Assembly: GCA_026992315.1 (NCBI GenBank)
Contig: JALXAG010000275.1
Coordinates: 1-32,674 of the forward strand
Direction of reading: 5' to 3'
Length of the DNA stretch: 32,674 nucleotides
Origin: Sneathiellales bacterium
GTDB lineage: Bacteria; Pseudomonadota; Alphaproteobacteria; Minwuiales; Minwuiaceae
Positions 9,039 to 18,732 of the stretch are shown here, one piece after another. The translations under genes and the position numbers were made by a program. Every line of letters starts with the position of its first letter. The stretch's first letter is position 1. The notes beneath the pieces are model-generated. The model ran no database searches, was not told the DNA's origin, and worked only from the letters and a program-made list of their open reading frames with translations.

Positions 9039-9797
9039 ATGGATAATCCATTTATATTGTCCCTCGACGGCCCCAGGGCAAACATTACCATCAACCGGCC
9101 GGAAAAACGCAACGCGCTGGACATCGCCGACCTCGAGCGCCTGGATGCGCTGATCGGCGAATTGCAGGACAGAGAGGATCTGCGCGTATTGGTGCTGACG
9201 GCGGCAGGCGGGAAGGCTTTCTGCGCCGGTGTCGATCTGTCCGATGTCAGCGCTTTCGACTGGCGCGACAATCCGCTGGAAAGGGTCTGCGAGCGCATCG
9301 CCGATCTGCCTCTTGCCACCGTCTGCGCCCTGAACGGCGGCGTGTTCGGCGGCGGCGTCGATCTGGCCCAGGCCTGCGATTTCCGCATTGGCGTCAAGGG
9401 CATGAAGCTGTTCATTCCGCCGGTGAAAATCGGCGTGCATTATCATCTTTCCGGCATGCGCCGCTCATTGGCCTGTTTCGGCCCCAACATCGCCCGCAGG
9501 CTTTATCTCGGCGCGGAAACCCTGACGGACGAGGATCTTCTGGCGCTCGGTTTTCTCAATGCGCTGGTCGCGGCAGAAGAGCTGCCGGCGGCCACCGATG
9601 CGCTGGCCGATCGCCTGGCTGGGCTGGCGCCGCTGGCCTATCGCGGCATGAAGGCGACATTGAACGACCTGCTGGCCGGCCGGGCCGACCCCGAAACCGT
9701 CGCCGGGCGCATCGGCACCTGCTTCACCAGCGAGGACATGAGCGAAGGTCTCGCCGCGATGAAGGAAAAACGCCCGCCCCGCTTCAAGGGGCGTTAG
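9039..9797 (+). CDS. Enoyl-CoA hydratase/isomerase family protein
   Basis: 252 aa; ITINRPEKRNALDIADLERLDALI, GGKAFCAGVDLSDV, LATVCALNGGVFGGGVDLAQACDFRIG. Confidence 0.93.
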   Translation: MDNPFILSLDGPRANITINRPEKRNALDIADLERLDALIGELQDREDLRVLVLTAAGGKAFCAGVDLSDVSAFDWRDNPLERVCERIADLPLATVCALNGGVFGGGVDLAQACDFRIGVKGMKLFIPPVKIGVHYHLSGMRRSLACFGPNIARRLYLGAETLTDEDLLALGFLNALVAAEELPAATDALADRLAGLAPLAYRGMKATLNDLLAGRADPETVAGRIGTCFTSEDMSEGLAAMKEKRPPRFKGR

Positions 9798-9875
9798 ACT
9801 CCGGGATATCTGCGGCTCATCCGAAGGAAATGCGTTCAAGAATCCGCCCGCCCCGAAAACCGGCTCACAGAAAAC

Positions 9876-9904
9876 GGCAGGGAACCGGTCCTCGATCCCC
9901 TGCC
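9876..9904 (-). terminator. Possible terminator between convergent enoyl-CoA hydratase and glutamate dehydrogenase genes
   Basis: GGCAGGG (9876-9882) / CCCTGCC (9898-9904) stem; minus-strand continuation is GTTTTCTG. Confidence 0.4.
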
Positions 9905-9967
9905 CGAAAAACCCTTCATTCCGGCGCAGCCCGTGCCGAATGATGGGCAAGACTATTTGTTTTCGGG

Positions 9968-11233
9968 CTATTTCTGGGCGAAGAATGCCTTGGTGCCGTG
10001 GGCCTCGACGGCCGATCCGATGCGATCCAGCGCATGGACATAGGCGGCCGTGCGCATGTCGATATCCTTTTCCAGCTTCACATCCCAGACCCGGCGGGCT
10101 TCGGTCTGCATCATCGGGCGCAGTTTCTGATGCACCTCATCGAGCGACCAGTAATAACCGGCCTTGTTCTGCACCCATTCGAAATAGGACACTGTCACCC
10201 CGCCGGCATTGGCCAGAATATCGGGGATGACGATCTGCCCGTTCTTGTGGAGGATTTCATCCGCCGCGGGCGTCACCGGCCCGTTGGCCAGTTCGAGAAT
10301 GACCGGCGCCTTGACGTTCGGCGCGTTTTCCAGAATGATCTGGCTTTCCATCGCCCCCGGAATCAGGACATCGCATTCCTGTTCCAGCAATTCGGCATTG
10401 GTCATTTCCTGCAGCCTGCCGTTCGACGGCGCCCCGGACAGGCCGCGTGTCTTCTGCTTGTGTTCCATCACCGCGATCGGATCCATCCCGTCGGGATCGA
10501 GGATCGCCGATTTCGAATCCGACAGGCCGATGATCTTGTAGCCGTCGGCATGCAGCAGCCGCGCGCAGTGGAACGAGGCATTGCCGAATCCCTGCAGGAT
10601 CACCCGCGTCTTTTCCGGCACCAGGCCGAGATCCGCTTCCAGATGGCGCAGCACGTAATAACCGCCACGGCCGGTGGCATCGTCGCGCCCCAGCGAACCG
10701 CCGAGAGCGATCGGCTTGCCGGTGATCACCCCGGGCTGGGGCATGTCGGCCATCTTGGCATATTCATCGGCCATCCATGCCATGACAATGCCGTTGGTAT
10801 ACATATCGGGGGCCGGAATATCCCGGTCCGGACCGATGAAGCGCGAAAACGCCTGCACATAGGCCCGCGACAGGCGTTCCAGCTCGGTCCGCGAGAGTTT
10901 GTGCACATCGACGGAAACCCCGCCCTTGCCGCCGCCATAAGGCAGATTGGTCACCGCGCATTTGAAGGTCATCCAGAAAGCCAGCGTCATCACCTCGTCC
11001 AGATTGACGGCGGGATGAAAGCGGATGCCCCCCTTGGTCGGCCCGCGGGTGTCGTCATAGCGGCAGCGCCAGGCCTTGAAGCTTTTGACGCTTCCGTCAT
11101 CCATACGGATGACCAGATTGGCCGCCAGCGTTTCCTTCGGATATTTCAGCCGTTCGATCACATCCTTGTGAATGTTCAGATGCTTCGCTGCCGTTTTCAG
11201 CCGTTTTCTGGCTTTCGTGAACAAGGCGCCCAT
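9968..11233 (-). CDS. Glu/Leu/Phe/Val-type glutamate dehydrogenase (small subunit class)
   Basis: Start chosen at MGALFTKARKRLKTAAKHLNIHKDVIERLKYPKE; DDTRGPTKGGIRFHPAVNLDEVMTLAFWMTFKCAVTNLPYGGGKGGVSV, VILQGFGNASFHCARLL, EWVQNKAGYYWS. GGAGAGGGAAG upstream. Confidence 0.93.
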   Translation of the reverse strand: MGALFTKARKRLKTAAKHLNIHKDVIERLKYPKETLAANLVIRMDDGSVKSFKAWRCRYDDTRGPTKGGIRFHPAVNLDEVMTLAFWMTFKCAVTNLPYGGGKGGVSVDVHKLSRTELERLSRAYVQAFSRFIGPDRDIPAPDMYTNGIVMAWMADEYAKMADMPQPGVITGKPIALGGSLGRDDATGRGGYYVLRHLEADLGLVPEKTRVILQGFGNASFHCARLLHADGYKIIGLSDSKSAILDPDGMDPIAVMEHKQKTRGLSGAPSNGRLQEMTNAELLEQECDVLIPGAMESQIILENAPNVKAPVILELANGPVTPAADEILHKNGQIVIPDILANAGGVTVSYFEWVQNKAGYYWSLDEVHQKLRPMMQTEARRVWDVKLEKDIDMRTAAYVHALDRIGSAVEAHGTKAFFAQK

Positions 11234-11530
11234 CTCTTCCCTCTCCTCTTTGTTTTGTTTCCATGCCGCCGCCCGTTCCGGCCCGGCCGCCCCGAATACC
11301 CGCACGGATTTATTTATACGGGAAGTCTTACGCCGGTTTATCGCGACCGGACCATTTCCCCGTAACCGTCTTACCCGGCCTTCCTGCCGAGGCCGATCCG
11401 TCAGCCCCCTGCAAACAGGACAGGCCGTAAAATCCGGAGATACGGAATTTGTATTTTCCTCCCCTTTTATGAAATCAGTGTTTCAATACTTGCGGCATTG
11501 GTCAACCTAAAGACGATCACGCCCCGTCAT

Positions 11531-11545
11531 TTAATCTTTTTTTAA
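11531..11545 (+). promoter_or_regulatory. Candidate CtrA binding site upstream of the NAD-glutamate dehydrogenase gene
   Basis: Perfect TTAA-N7-TTAA: TTAATCTTTTTTTAA, ending 136 bp before the ATG at 11682. Confidence 0.5.
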
Positions 11546-11681
11546 GCATGATCTTTTCAGATCGGAAAAGGGGGAGTAGCGTCCCGGACGGAGCGGAAAG
11601 ACGCGGGCGATTCGCGAAAACCCGAAAAGCCCGCCACGGCCGCCCAAGGGGAACCAACACGATCCGTCAGGAGCAGATCTG

Positions 11682-14600
11682 ATGTCTTTCAGTAAAGGCC
11701 AGGACCAGAAAGCCGAACGCATCGCCCGCATGCTGGCCCTGTGCGAAAAGAAACTGGGTAAGAAAACCTGCAGCGATATCCGGGCCTTCGCCGAACAGTA
11801 TTTCAAGCGCACCGCGCCGGAGGACGTGCTCAGCTTCACGCCGGAAAATCTCTACGGCGCCACGCTCGGCCTGTTCAAGTTCCTGGGCCGCCGCAAGCCC
11901 GGAGAACTGAAACTGCGTGTTTACAATCCGCGCATGGAGGAACACGGCTGGAGCACGCCGCATACGGTTATCGAGATCATCACCGACGATATGCCGTTTC
12001 TGGTCGATTCCGTCTCCGCCGCCCTTGGCATGGCCGGATATACCATTCATCAGATCAATCATCCGGTCCTCAGGCTCAAGCGGGACAAAAGCGGCAAGCT
12101 GACCGCCATCCTGAAGCCGGATTCGAAGGCCCGCGGCGCCATCGCCGAATCCGTCATGTATTTCGAGGTGGACGAACAGACCGACCCCCAGGAACTCAAA
12201 GCGCTGGAAAAACGTCTTACCGGCGTGATCGCCGATGTCCGCCAGGCGGTCGAGGACTGGCCCGTCATGTGCGCCCGGGTCGAGGAAACCCTGAAGGAGA
12301 TCGAGGACTGCCCGCCACCGCTGGAAAAGGAAGAGATCGAGGAAGGCAAGGCCCTGCTGCGCTGGATGGCCGATAATCATTTCACCTTCCTCGGCTATCG
12401 CGAATACGATTACAGCGCCTCGCGCGAGGATGAGGCCCTGCGCATCGTCGAGGGCACCGGCCTCGGCATTCTGCGCGATCCCAACCGCCGGATCATGACC
12501 CGGGTCAGCGGCCAGACCACCATCTCGCCCGAAGTCCGTGCCTTCCTCAACGAGCCCGAGCTGGTGATCGTGACCAAGGCCAATGCCCGCTCCACCGTTC
12601 ACCGTCCGGTCTATCTCGATTATGTCGGCATCAAGAAATTCGACAAATCGGGCAAGGTCATCGGCGAGCGGCGCTTTATCGGCCTGCTGACCTCGGCGGC
12701 CTACAACCGTTCGCCCTTCGTCATTCCCTATCTGCGGCGCAAGGTCGAACGCACCATCGCCCGCGCCGGTCTGGCGGCGAACAGCCATGACGGCAAGGCC
12801 CTGATCAATATTCTGGAAACCTATCCGCGCGACGAGCTGTTCCAGATTTCCGAGGAAGACCTGTTCGACACGGCAATGGGGATTCTGCGGCTGATGGAAC
12901 GTCCGCGCATCCGCCTGTTCGTGCGCCGGGATCGTTTCGAACGGTTCAATTCCTGCCTCGTCTATGTGCTCAAGGAGCAGTTCAACACCGATCTGCGCCG
13001 CCGTTTCGAGGAAATCCTGGCCAAGGAATACAATGGCCGGATTGCCGCCTTCTATACCCAGATCGGCGACCAGTCCCTGGCGCGCATTCATTTCATCGTC
13101 GCCACCGACCCCGCCACCGTGCGCAAGCCGCCGCTGGAAGAGGTCGAGGCCCTGCTGGTGGAAGCCGCCCGCACCTGGGACGATCTGTTCTTCGAAGCCC
13201 TGACCGAACGCTGGGGCGAGGAACGGGGCAACAAGCTGTGGCGCATCTACGACCAGGCCTTTCCCACTGCCTACAAGGAGGCCTTCAACGCCGAGGTCGC
13301 CCTGTTCGACATCGAACGCATCGAAAAAGCGGTGAAGGAGGGGCTGGGCCTGCATCTGTACCGCGCCATCGAGGATGAGGACCATACGATCCGTCTGAAG
13401 ATCTACAATCCCGGCCGTTCCATGGCCCTGAGCGACAGCCTGCCGATGCTGGAGCATATGGGGCTGAAGGTCCTGGACGAGCTGCCCTACAAGATCGGCG
13501 GCGACGCCGAAGGCGCCCGTTGCTGGGTCCATGACTTCACCATGGAGCGCATGGACCGCGCCGCGGTCGAGATCGGTGCCATCAAGCAGAAATTCGAAGA
13601 CGCCTTCCGCCGCATCTGGAACGGCGCGGTCGAGGATGACGGTTTCAACCGTCTGGTGCTCTATGCCGGGCTGGACTGGCGCCAGGTGATGATGCTGCGC
13701 GCCTATGCCAAATATCTGCGTCAGACCGGTGTCGCCTTCAGCCAGGACTATCTGGAGGACACCCTGGTCGCCAACCCGGTTCTCACCGGCATGCTGTGCG
13801 AATTGTTCGAAACCAAGTTCGATCCCGACGGGCCGGACAAGCGCCGCCAGAAAATGCTCGTCATCAAGACCAGGATCATGGCGGAGCTGGACAAGGTCTC
13901 CAGCCTCGATCAGGACCGCATCATCCGTCATTTCCTCAATCTGATCGATTCGACCCTGCGCACCAGCTTCTATCAGGACCGCACCGATCCCGAAGGCACG
14001 CCTTACCTGGCCTACAAGTTCAACAGCCAGAACGTGCTCGACCTGCCGCTGCCCAGGCCGTTCCGGGAGATTTTCGTCTATTCGCCCCGCGTCGAGGGCG
14101 TGCATCTGCGCGGGGGCAAGGTGGCCCGCGGCGGTCTGCGCTGGTCCGACCGGCGGGAGGACTTCCGTACCGAGGTTCTGGGTCTGATGAAGGCGCAGAT
14201 GGTCAAGAACGCCGTTATCGTGCCGGTGGGCTCGAAAGGCGGCTTCGTGCCCAAGAACCTGCCTCAGGACGGGGACCGCGAAGCGGTGATGAAGGAAGGC
14301 ATCGAATGCTACAAGATCTTCATCTCCGGCCTGCTGCAGCTTACCGACAACCTGAAGGACAATGCCGTCGTCCCGCCCGAACGCACCATCCGTTACGACG
14401 AGGACGACCCCTATCTGGTGGTCGCGGCCGATAAGGGCACGGCGACATTTTCGGATATCGCCAACGATGTCGCCATCCGTCATGGCTTCTGGCTCGGCGA
14501 TGCCTTTGCCTCGGGCGGGCGGGTCGGCTACGACCACAAGAAAATGGGCATCACCGCCCGCGGTGCCTGGGAATCGGTCAAGCGCCATTTCCGCGAAATG

Positions 14601-16526
14601 GGCCTGGATATCCAGAACGAACCCTTCACCGTGGTCGGCATCGGCGACATGTCCGGCGATGTGTTCGGCAACGGCATGCTGCTCAGCCGTCAGATCCGGC
14701 TGCTGGCGGCCTTCGACCACCGCCATATCTTCATCGACCCCGACCCCGACCCGGAAGCGAGCTGGCAGGAGCGCAAGCGCCTGTTCGATCTGCCGCGATC
14801 CTCATGGGAGGATTACGACAAGAAGCTGATTTCCAAGGGCGGCGGCGTTTTCGCCCGTTCGCTGAAATCGGTTCATCTCAGCGCGGAAATCAAGGCCCTG
14901 TTCGACATCGACAAGGACAGCCTGACGCCGCAGGAACTGATCAAGGCGATCCTGAAGTCGCGCGCCGATCTTTTGTGGATCGGCGGTATCGGCACCTATG
15001 TCAAGGCCAGCGGCGAAACCAACCAGCAGGTGGGCGACCGTGCCAACGACGCCCTGCGCATCAATGGCCGCGATCTGCGCTGCAAGGTGGTCGGCGAAGG
15101 CGGCAATCTCGGCTTCACCCAGCGCGGGCGCATCGAATACGCGCTCAACGGCGGACGCATCAACACCGATGCCATCGACAATTCCGCCGGCGTCGATTGC
15201 TCGGATCATGAAGTGAACATCAAGATCCTGCTCGATGCCATTGTCGCCGATGGCGAAATGACCGAAAAGCAGCGCAACCGCCTGCTTGCCGAAATGACCG
15301 ACGAGGTCGGCGAACTGGTGCTGCGCGACAATTATCTGCAGCCCCAGGCCCTGACCGTGGCCCAGGCCAAGGGTCATGACGGAACCGATATGATGGTGCG
15401 CCTGATGCGCGGCCTGGAACGGGCCGGGCGGCTGGATCGCGATGTCGAATTCCTGCCTGATGAGGAAACCCTGGAAGAGCGGCGCAAGGACGGTATCGGC
15501 CTGACCCGGCCGGAACTGGCGGTTCTGATCGCCTATGCCAAGATGGCAGTTTATGACGAGCTGCTGGAAAGCGATCTGCCGGAAGAACCTTATCTGGAAG
15601 CCGATCTGATCAAATATTTCCCCCGGCCGCTGCGCAGGAAATTCCGCAAGGAAATCGGCCGCCACCGTCTGCGCCGGGAGATTATCGCAACCGTCATGGC
15701 CAACAATCTGGTCAACCGCGCCGGTATCGGCTTCGCCTACGATCTGCAGGACGAACTGAACGCCACGGCCGCCGATATCGCCATCGCCTATGCGGTAACC
15801 CGGGAGGTTTTCTCCCTGCGCCCGATCTGGAATGCGATCGAAGGGCTGGACAACCGCGTCGATGCCGCCGTGCAGACCTCGATGATTCTGGTCACGCAGG
15901 AATTGCTGCGCCGGGGCGTGATGTGGTTTATCCGCAATCTGCAGCGCCCTTATGACATCGAACAGACGATCAACCACTACAGCAGCGATATCTCCAAGCT
16001 GCAGAACGGGCTGAGCGGCGTGCTCGTCGATCTCGCCGCCGAAATCTACGACAGGCGCCTGTCCGATCTGGTCGCCCGCGACGTGCCCGCCGATCTGGCC
16101 GCCCGGGTGGCGGCGCTGGAGCCGCTGGCCGCATCGCTCGACATCGTCGCCCTGGCCGGCGAGGCCGGCAACGATATCCTCGATGTCGCCCGGGTATATT
16201 TCGAAATCGGCGCCCGCCTCGGCATTGACTGGATCCGCGGCCAGGCCGAACAGATCCCCGTCGGCGATCATTGGGAACGCAGCGCCATCGCCGCCATTAT
16301 CGACGACCTGTTCGCCCAGCAGCGTCTGCTGACCCGGGCAGTGCTGGAGCAGACCGATGCCGCCGCCGAGGCACCGGAGCGCGTCGGCGAATGGGAGAAA
16401 TCGCGCAGCCGCAATCTCGAACGGCTCAATGACTGCGTCGATGAATGCAAGGCCGACGGCACCCTCGACATTCCGCGTCTGGCGGTGATCAACCGCCATC
16501 TGCGCAACGTCGCCGGGTTGGGCTGA
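11682..16526 (+). CDS. Large (about 180 kDa class) NAD-specific glutamate dehydrogenase
   Basis: 1614 aa; KVARGGLRWSDRREDFRTEVLGLMKAQMVKNAVIVPVGSKGGFVPK, VVGIGDMSGDVFGNGML, GNLGFTQRGRIEYALNGGRINTDAIDNSAGVDCSDHEVNIKIL are NAD-GDH core motifs; N-terminal regulatory region present. Confidence 0.97.
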   Translation: MSFSKGQDQKAERIARMLALCEKKLGKKTCSDIRAFAEQYFKRTAPEDVLSFTPENLYGATLGLFKFLGRRKPGELKLRVYNPRMEEHGWSTPHTVIEIITDDMPFLVDSVSAALGMAGYTIHQINHPVLRLKRDKSGKLTAILKPDSKARGAIAESVMYFEVDEQTDPQELKALEKRLTGVIADVRQAVEDWPVMCARVEETLKEIEDCPPPLEKEEIEEGKALLRWMADNHFTFLGYREYDYSASREDEALRIVEGTGLGILRDPNRRIMTRVSGQTTISPEVRAFLNEPELVIVTKANARSTVHRPVYLDYVGIKKFDKSGKVIGERRFIGLLTSAAYNRSPFVIPYLRRKVERTIARAGLAANSHDGKALINILETYPRDELFQISEEDLFDTAMGILRLMERPRIRLFVRRDRFERFNSCLVYVLKEQFNTDLRRRFEEILAKEYNGRIAAFYTQIGDQSLARIHFIVATDPATVRKPPLEEVEALLVEAARTWDDLFFEALTERWGEERGNKLWRIYDQAFPTAYKEAFNAEVALFDIERIEKAVKEGLGLHLYRAIEDEDHTIRLKIYNPGRSMALSDSLPMLEHMGLKVLDELPYKIGGDAEGARCWVHDFTMERMDRAAVEIGAIKQKFEDAFRRIWNGAVEDDGFNRLVLYAGLDWRQVMMLRAYAKYLRQTGVAFSQDYLEDTLVANPVLTGMLCELFETKFDPDGPDKRRQKMLVIKTRIMAELDKVSSLDQDRIIRHFLNLIDSTLRTSFYQDRTDPEGTPYLAYKFNSQNVLDLPLPRPFREIFVYSPRVEGVHLRGGKVARGGLRWSDRREDFRTEVLGLMKAQMVKNAVIVPVGSKGGFVPKNLPQDGDREAVMKEGIECYKIFISGLLQLTDNLKDNAVVPPERTIRYDEDDPYLVVAADKGTATFSDIANDVAIRHGFWLGDAFASGGRVGYDHKKMGITARGAWESVKRHFREMGLDIQNEPFTVVGIGDMSGDVFGNGMLLSRQIRLLAAFDHRHIFIDPDPDPEASWQERKRLFDLPRSSWEDYDKKLISKGGGVFARSLKSVHLSAEIKALFDIDKDSLTPQELIKAILKSRADLLWIGGIGTYVKASGETNQQVGDRANDALRINGRDLRCKVVGEGGNLGFTQRGRIEYALNGGRINTDAIDNSAGVDCSDHEVNIKILLDAIVADGEMTEKQRNRLLAEMTDEVGELVLRDNYLQPQALTVAQAKGHDGTDMMVRLMRGLERAGRLDRDVEFLPDEETLEERRKDGIGLTRPELAVLIAYAKMAVYDELLESDLPEEPYLEADLIKYFPRPLRRKFRKEIGRHRLRREIIATVMANNLVNRAGIGFAYDLQDELNATAADIAIAYAVTREVFSLRPIWNAIEGLDNRVDAAVQTSMILVTQELLRRGVMWFIRNLQRPYDIEQTINHYSSDISKLQNGLSGVLVDLAAEIYDRRLSDLVARDVPADLAARVAALEPLAASLDIVALAGEAGNDILDVARVYFEIGARLGIDWIRGQAEQIPVGDHWERSAIAAIIDDLFAQQRLLTRAVLEQTDAAAEAPERVGEWEKSRSRNLERLNDCVDECKADGTLDIPRLAVINRHLRNVAGLG

Positions 16527-16548
16527 CACATACAAGCCTTGATGCAAG

Positions 16549-16587
16549 CCGGGGCGGGTCACAGGGCGGCCCGTCCCGGTCTTCCCT
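16549..16587 (+). terminator. Probable terminator after the NAD-GDH gene
   Basis: CCGGGGCGGG (16549-16558) / CCCGTCCCGG (16570-16579), 10-bp stem with one G-T, then TCTTCCCT. Confidence 0.5.
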
Positions 16588-16593
16588 CATGCC

Positions 16594-17934
16594 CTACACG
16601 TTCAGCAGCAGGTGCTCGCGCTCCCAGGCGCTGATCACCTTGTGATAGGCGCTCAGCTCGGCGCGCTTCACATCGAGCAGCAGGGTGACGAAATCCTCTC
16701 CCAGGATGCGTTTGAGCGGTGCGCAGCCTTCCAGCGCGTCGAGCGCCTCGGGCAGATAGCGGGGCAGATCGAAGTTCATTTCATAGGCATTGCCCTGTAC
16801 CGGCGGCTGCGGTTCCGTCCGTTCGATCATGCCGAGATAACCGCAGGCCAGCGAAGCGGCGATAACCAGATAGGGATTGGCATCCGCCCCCGGCACCCGG
16901 TTTTCGATGCGCCGCGCCGCCGGCGATGAAACCGGTACCCTAAGGCCGGTGGTGCGGTTTTCCCGCCCCCAATGCAGATTGATCGGCGCCGCCATATCCG
17001 GCGTCAGCCGCCGGTAGGAATTGACGTTGGGCGCCAGCAACGGCATTGCCGCGCCGAGATATTTCTGCAACCCGCCCACATGATACATGAACAGCTTGCT
17101 GTCCCGTCCGCTTTTGGTCGCGAACAGGTTGCGGCCGGTTTCCACATCCTCGACGCTTTGATGAATATGCATGGCGCTGCCCGGCTCGTGCTGATGGGGC
17201 TTGGCCATGAAGGTCGCATAGACATCGTGACGCAGGGCCGCCTGGCGCACGGTGCGCTTGAACAAAAAGGCCTGATCGGCCAGTTCCAGCGGATCGCCGT
17301 GATTGAAGTTGATTTCCACCTGCGCCGCGCCCGATTCATGGATCAGGGTGTCGATATCGATATCCTGCGCCTCGCAGAAGTCGTAGACATCCTCGAAAAT
17401 CGGATCGAATTCGTTCACGGCATCGATGCCGTAGGATTGTCGCCCCGTCTCCGGCCGCCCCGAACGGCCGATCGGCACTTCCAGCGGCAGATCGGGATCG
17501 AGATTCTTGGCGATGAGATAGAATTCCAGCTCCGGCGCCACCACCGGGCGCCAGCCTTTCCTGCGGTAAAGATCGACGATGCGCCTGAGCAGAACGCGCG
17601 ACGACATCCAGAAGGGCTTTCCCTTGGGCGTGTAGGGATCGCAGATCACCTGCGCCGTCGGTTCCTCATACCAGGGCACCATGCGCAGGGTTTCGATATC
17701 GGGATGAAGGATGATATCCGGCTCGGTCCAGTCGGTAATGGCGGATTCGACGAAATCGCCGGTAACGGATTGCAGGAAAATACTTTCCGGAAGGCGCAGC
17801 CCCTGCTTGTCCAGCCCCTGCAGAAACTTTTGCGCCGGCAGGATCTTACCCCGGGCGATGCCGGTCAGATCCGCCACCATGCATTCCACCTCGGTAATGC
17901 GACGGGCCCTGAACCATTCTTCGAAACGATGCAT
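16594..17934 (-). CDS. Glutamine synthetase family protein (PuuA-like gamma-glutamyl ligase)
   Basis: 446 aa; VEINFNHGDPLELADQAFLFKRTVRQAALRHDVYATFMAKPHQHEPGSAMHIHQSV, PNVNSYRRL, ENRVPGADANPYLVIAASLACGYLGM. Confidence 0.92.
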   Translation of the reverse strand: MHRFEEWFRARRITEVECMVADLTGIARGKILPAQKFLQGLDKQGLRLPESIFLQSVTGDFVESAITDWTEPDIILHPDIETLRMVPWYEEPTAQVICDPYTPKGKPFWMSSRVLLRRIVDLYRRKGWRPVVAPELEFYLIAKNLDPDLPLEVPIGRSGRPETGRQSYGIDAVNEFDPIFEDVYDFCEAQDIDIDTLIHESGAAQVEINFNHGDPLELADQAFLFKRTVRQAALRHDVYATFMAKPHQHEPGSAMHIHQSVEDVETGRNLFATKSGRDSKLFMYHVGGLQKYLGAAMPLLAPNVNSYRRLTPDMAAPINLHWGRENRTTGLRVPVSSPAARRIENRVPGADANPYLVIAASLACGYLGMIERTEPQPPVQGNAYEMNFDLPRYLPEALDALEGCAPLKRILGEDFVTLLLDVKRAELSAYHKVISAWEREHLLLNV

Positions 17935-17946
17935 AAATCACCTGTT

Positions 17947-18729
17947 TTATCCTTTTTCTGCCTGCCTGGCGCGCGCAGCGGCGGCGAAGGCTGCGAACAG
18001 CGCCTTTGAAACCTCGTTGTTCATGGCATTGTATTCGGGGTGCCATTGCACCCCGAGAAGCCAGGCGCCCCCCGTTGCGCTGAACGCCTCGATGGTGCCG
18101 TCCTCCGCCTCGGCCTCCGCCCGCAGGGACGGCGCCAGACGGTCGATCCCCTGCCCGTGCAGGGAGTTGACCATAATCTCCCCCTCTTTGTCCAGCACCC
18201 CCCGCTCCCGCAGCAGGGCGGCGAGAACACCACCGCTGCGCAGGCGCAGCGGGTGGGCAGGTCCGTATTGTTCCGCCTTTGCCGCGTCATCGTCGCTGCG
18301 GTGATCCATCCGCCCCTTCAGCGCATGCAGCCGTTGATGAAGGGTGCCGCCAAGAGCGACATTGACCTCCTGAAAACCGCGGCAGATGGCAAAAATCGGC
18401 AGCTTCATATCCCGCGCCGCACGCACCAGCGCAAGCGTAGTGGCATCCCGCTGGCGATCGCGCGGGGCCTCCGGCTCCTCATCCGCCGCACCATAATGGC
18501 GGGGGTCGATATTGCTGTGCGCACCTGTCAGCAACAATCCGTCGAGACGCGAAAGCAGCACCGGATCGGCCATCGCCGCCCCCCGGGCGGGCAGGATCAC
18601 CGGCAGCGCCCCGGCGGCATCCATGACGGCGGCGACATATTTTTCCTGAACCGCATGATAGGGCCAGTCCGGCCAGACCTTATGACAGGCGGTAATGCCG
18701 ATGACAGGCGTGCCGGCGGAAGATTTCAT
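17947..18729 (-). CDS. Class I glutamine amidotransferase-like (peptidase C26), gamma-glutamyl-GABA hydrolase-like
   Basis: 260 aa; GLLLTGAHSNIDPRHYG, AICRGFQEVNVALGGTLHQRL (catalytic Cys), GVQWHPEYNAM (catalytic His). Confidence 0.9.
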   Translation of the reverse strand: MKSSAGTPVIGITACHKVWPDWPYHAVQEKYVAAVMDAAGALPVILPARGAAMADPVLLSRLDGLLLTGAHSNIDPRHYGAADEEPEAPRDRQRDATTLALVRAARDMKLPIFAICRGFQEVNVALGGTLHQRLHALKGRMDHRSDDDAAKAEQYGPAHPLRLRSGGVLAALLRERGVLDKEGEIMVNSLHGQGIDRLAPSLRAEAEAEDGTIEAFSATGGAWLLGVQWHPEYNAMNNEVSKALFAAFAAAARARQAEKG

Positions 18730-18732
18730 GAC

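Noticed and set aside
9998-11365. 455-aa plus-strand ORF antisense to the small glutamate dehydrogenase
   Set aside because: Composition typical of antisense translation; the minus strand has clear dehydrogenase motifs.
11667-14726. 1019-aa minus-strand ORF antisense to the NAD-GDH gene
   Set aside because: Shadow ORF produced by GC-rich codon bias. Its translation has no recognisable family, and the plus strand has clear GDH motifs throughout.
14802-16562. 586-aa minus-strand ORF antisense to the NAD-GDH 3' half
   Set aside because: Same shadow-ORF pattern: H/Q/G/D-rich composition and no domain signature.
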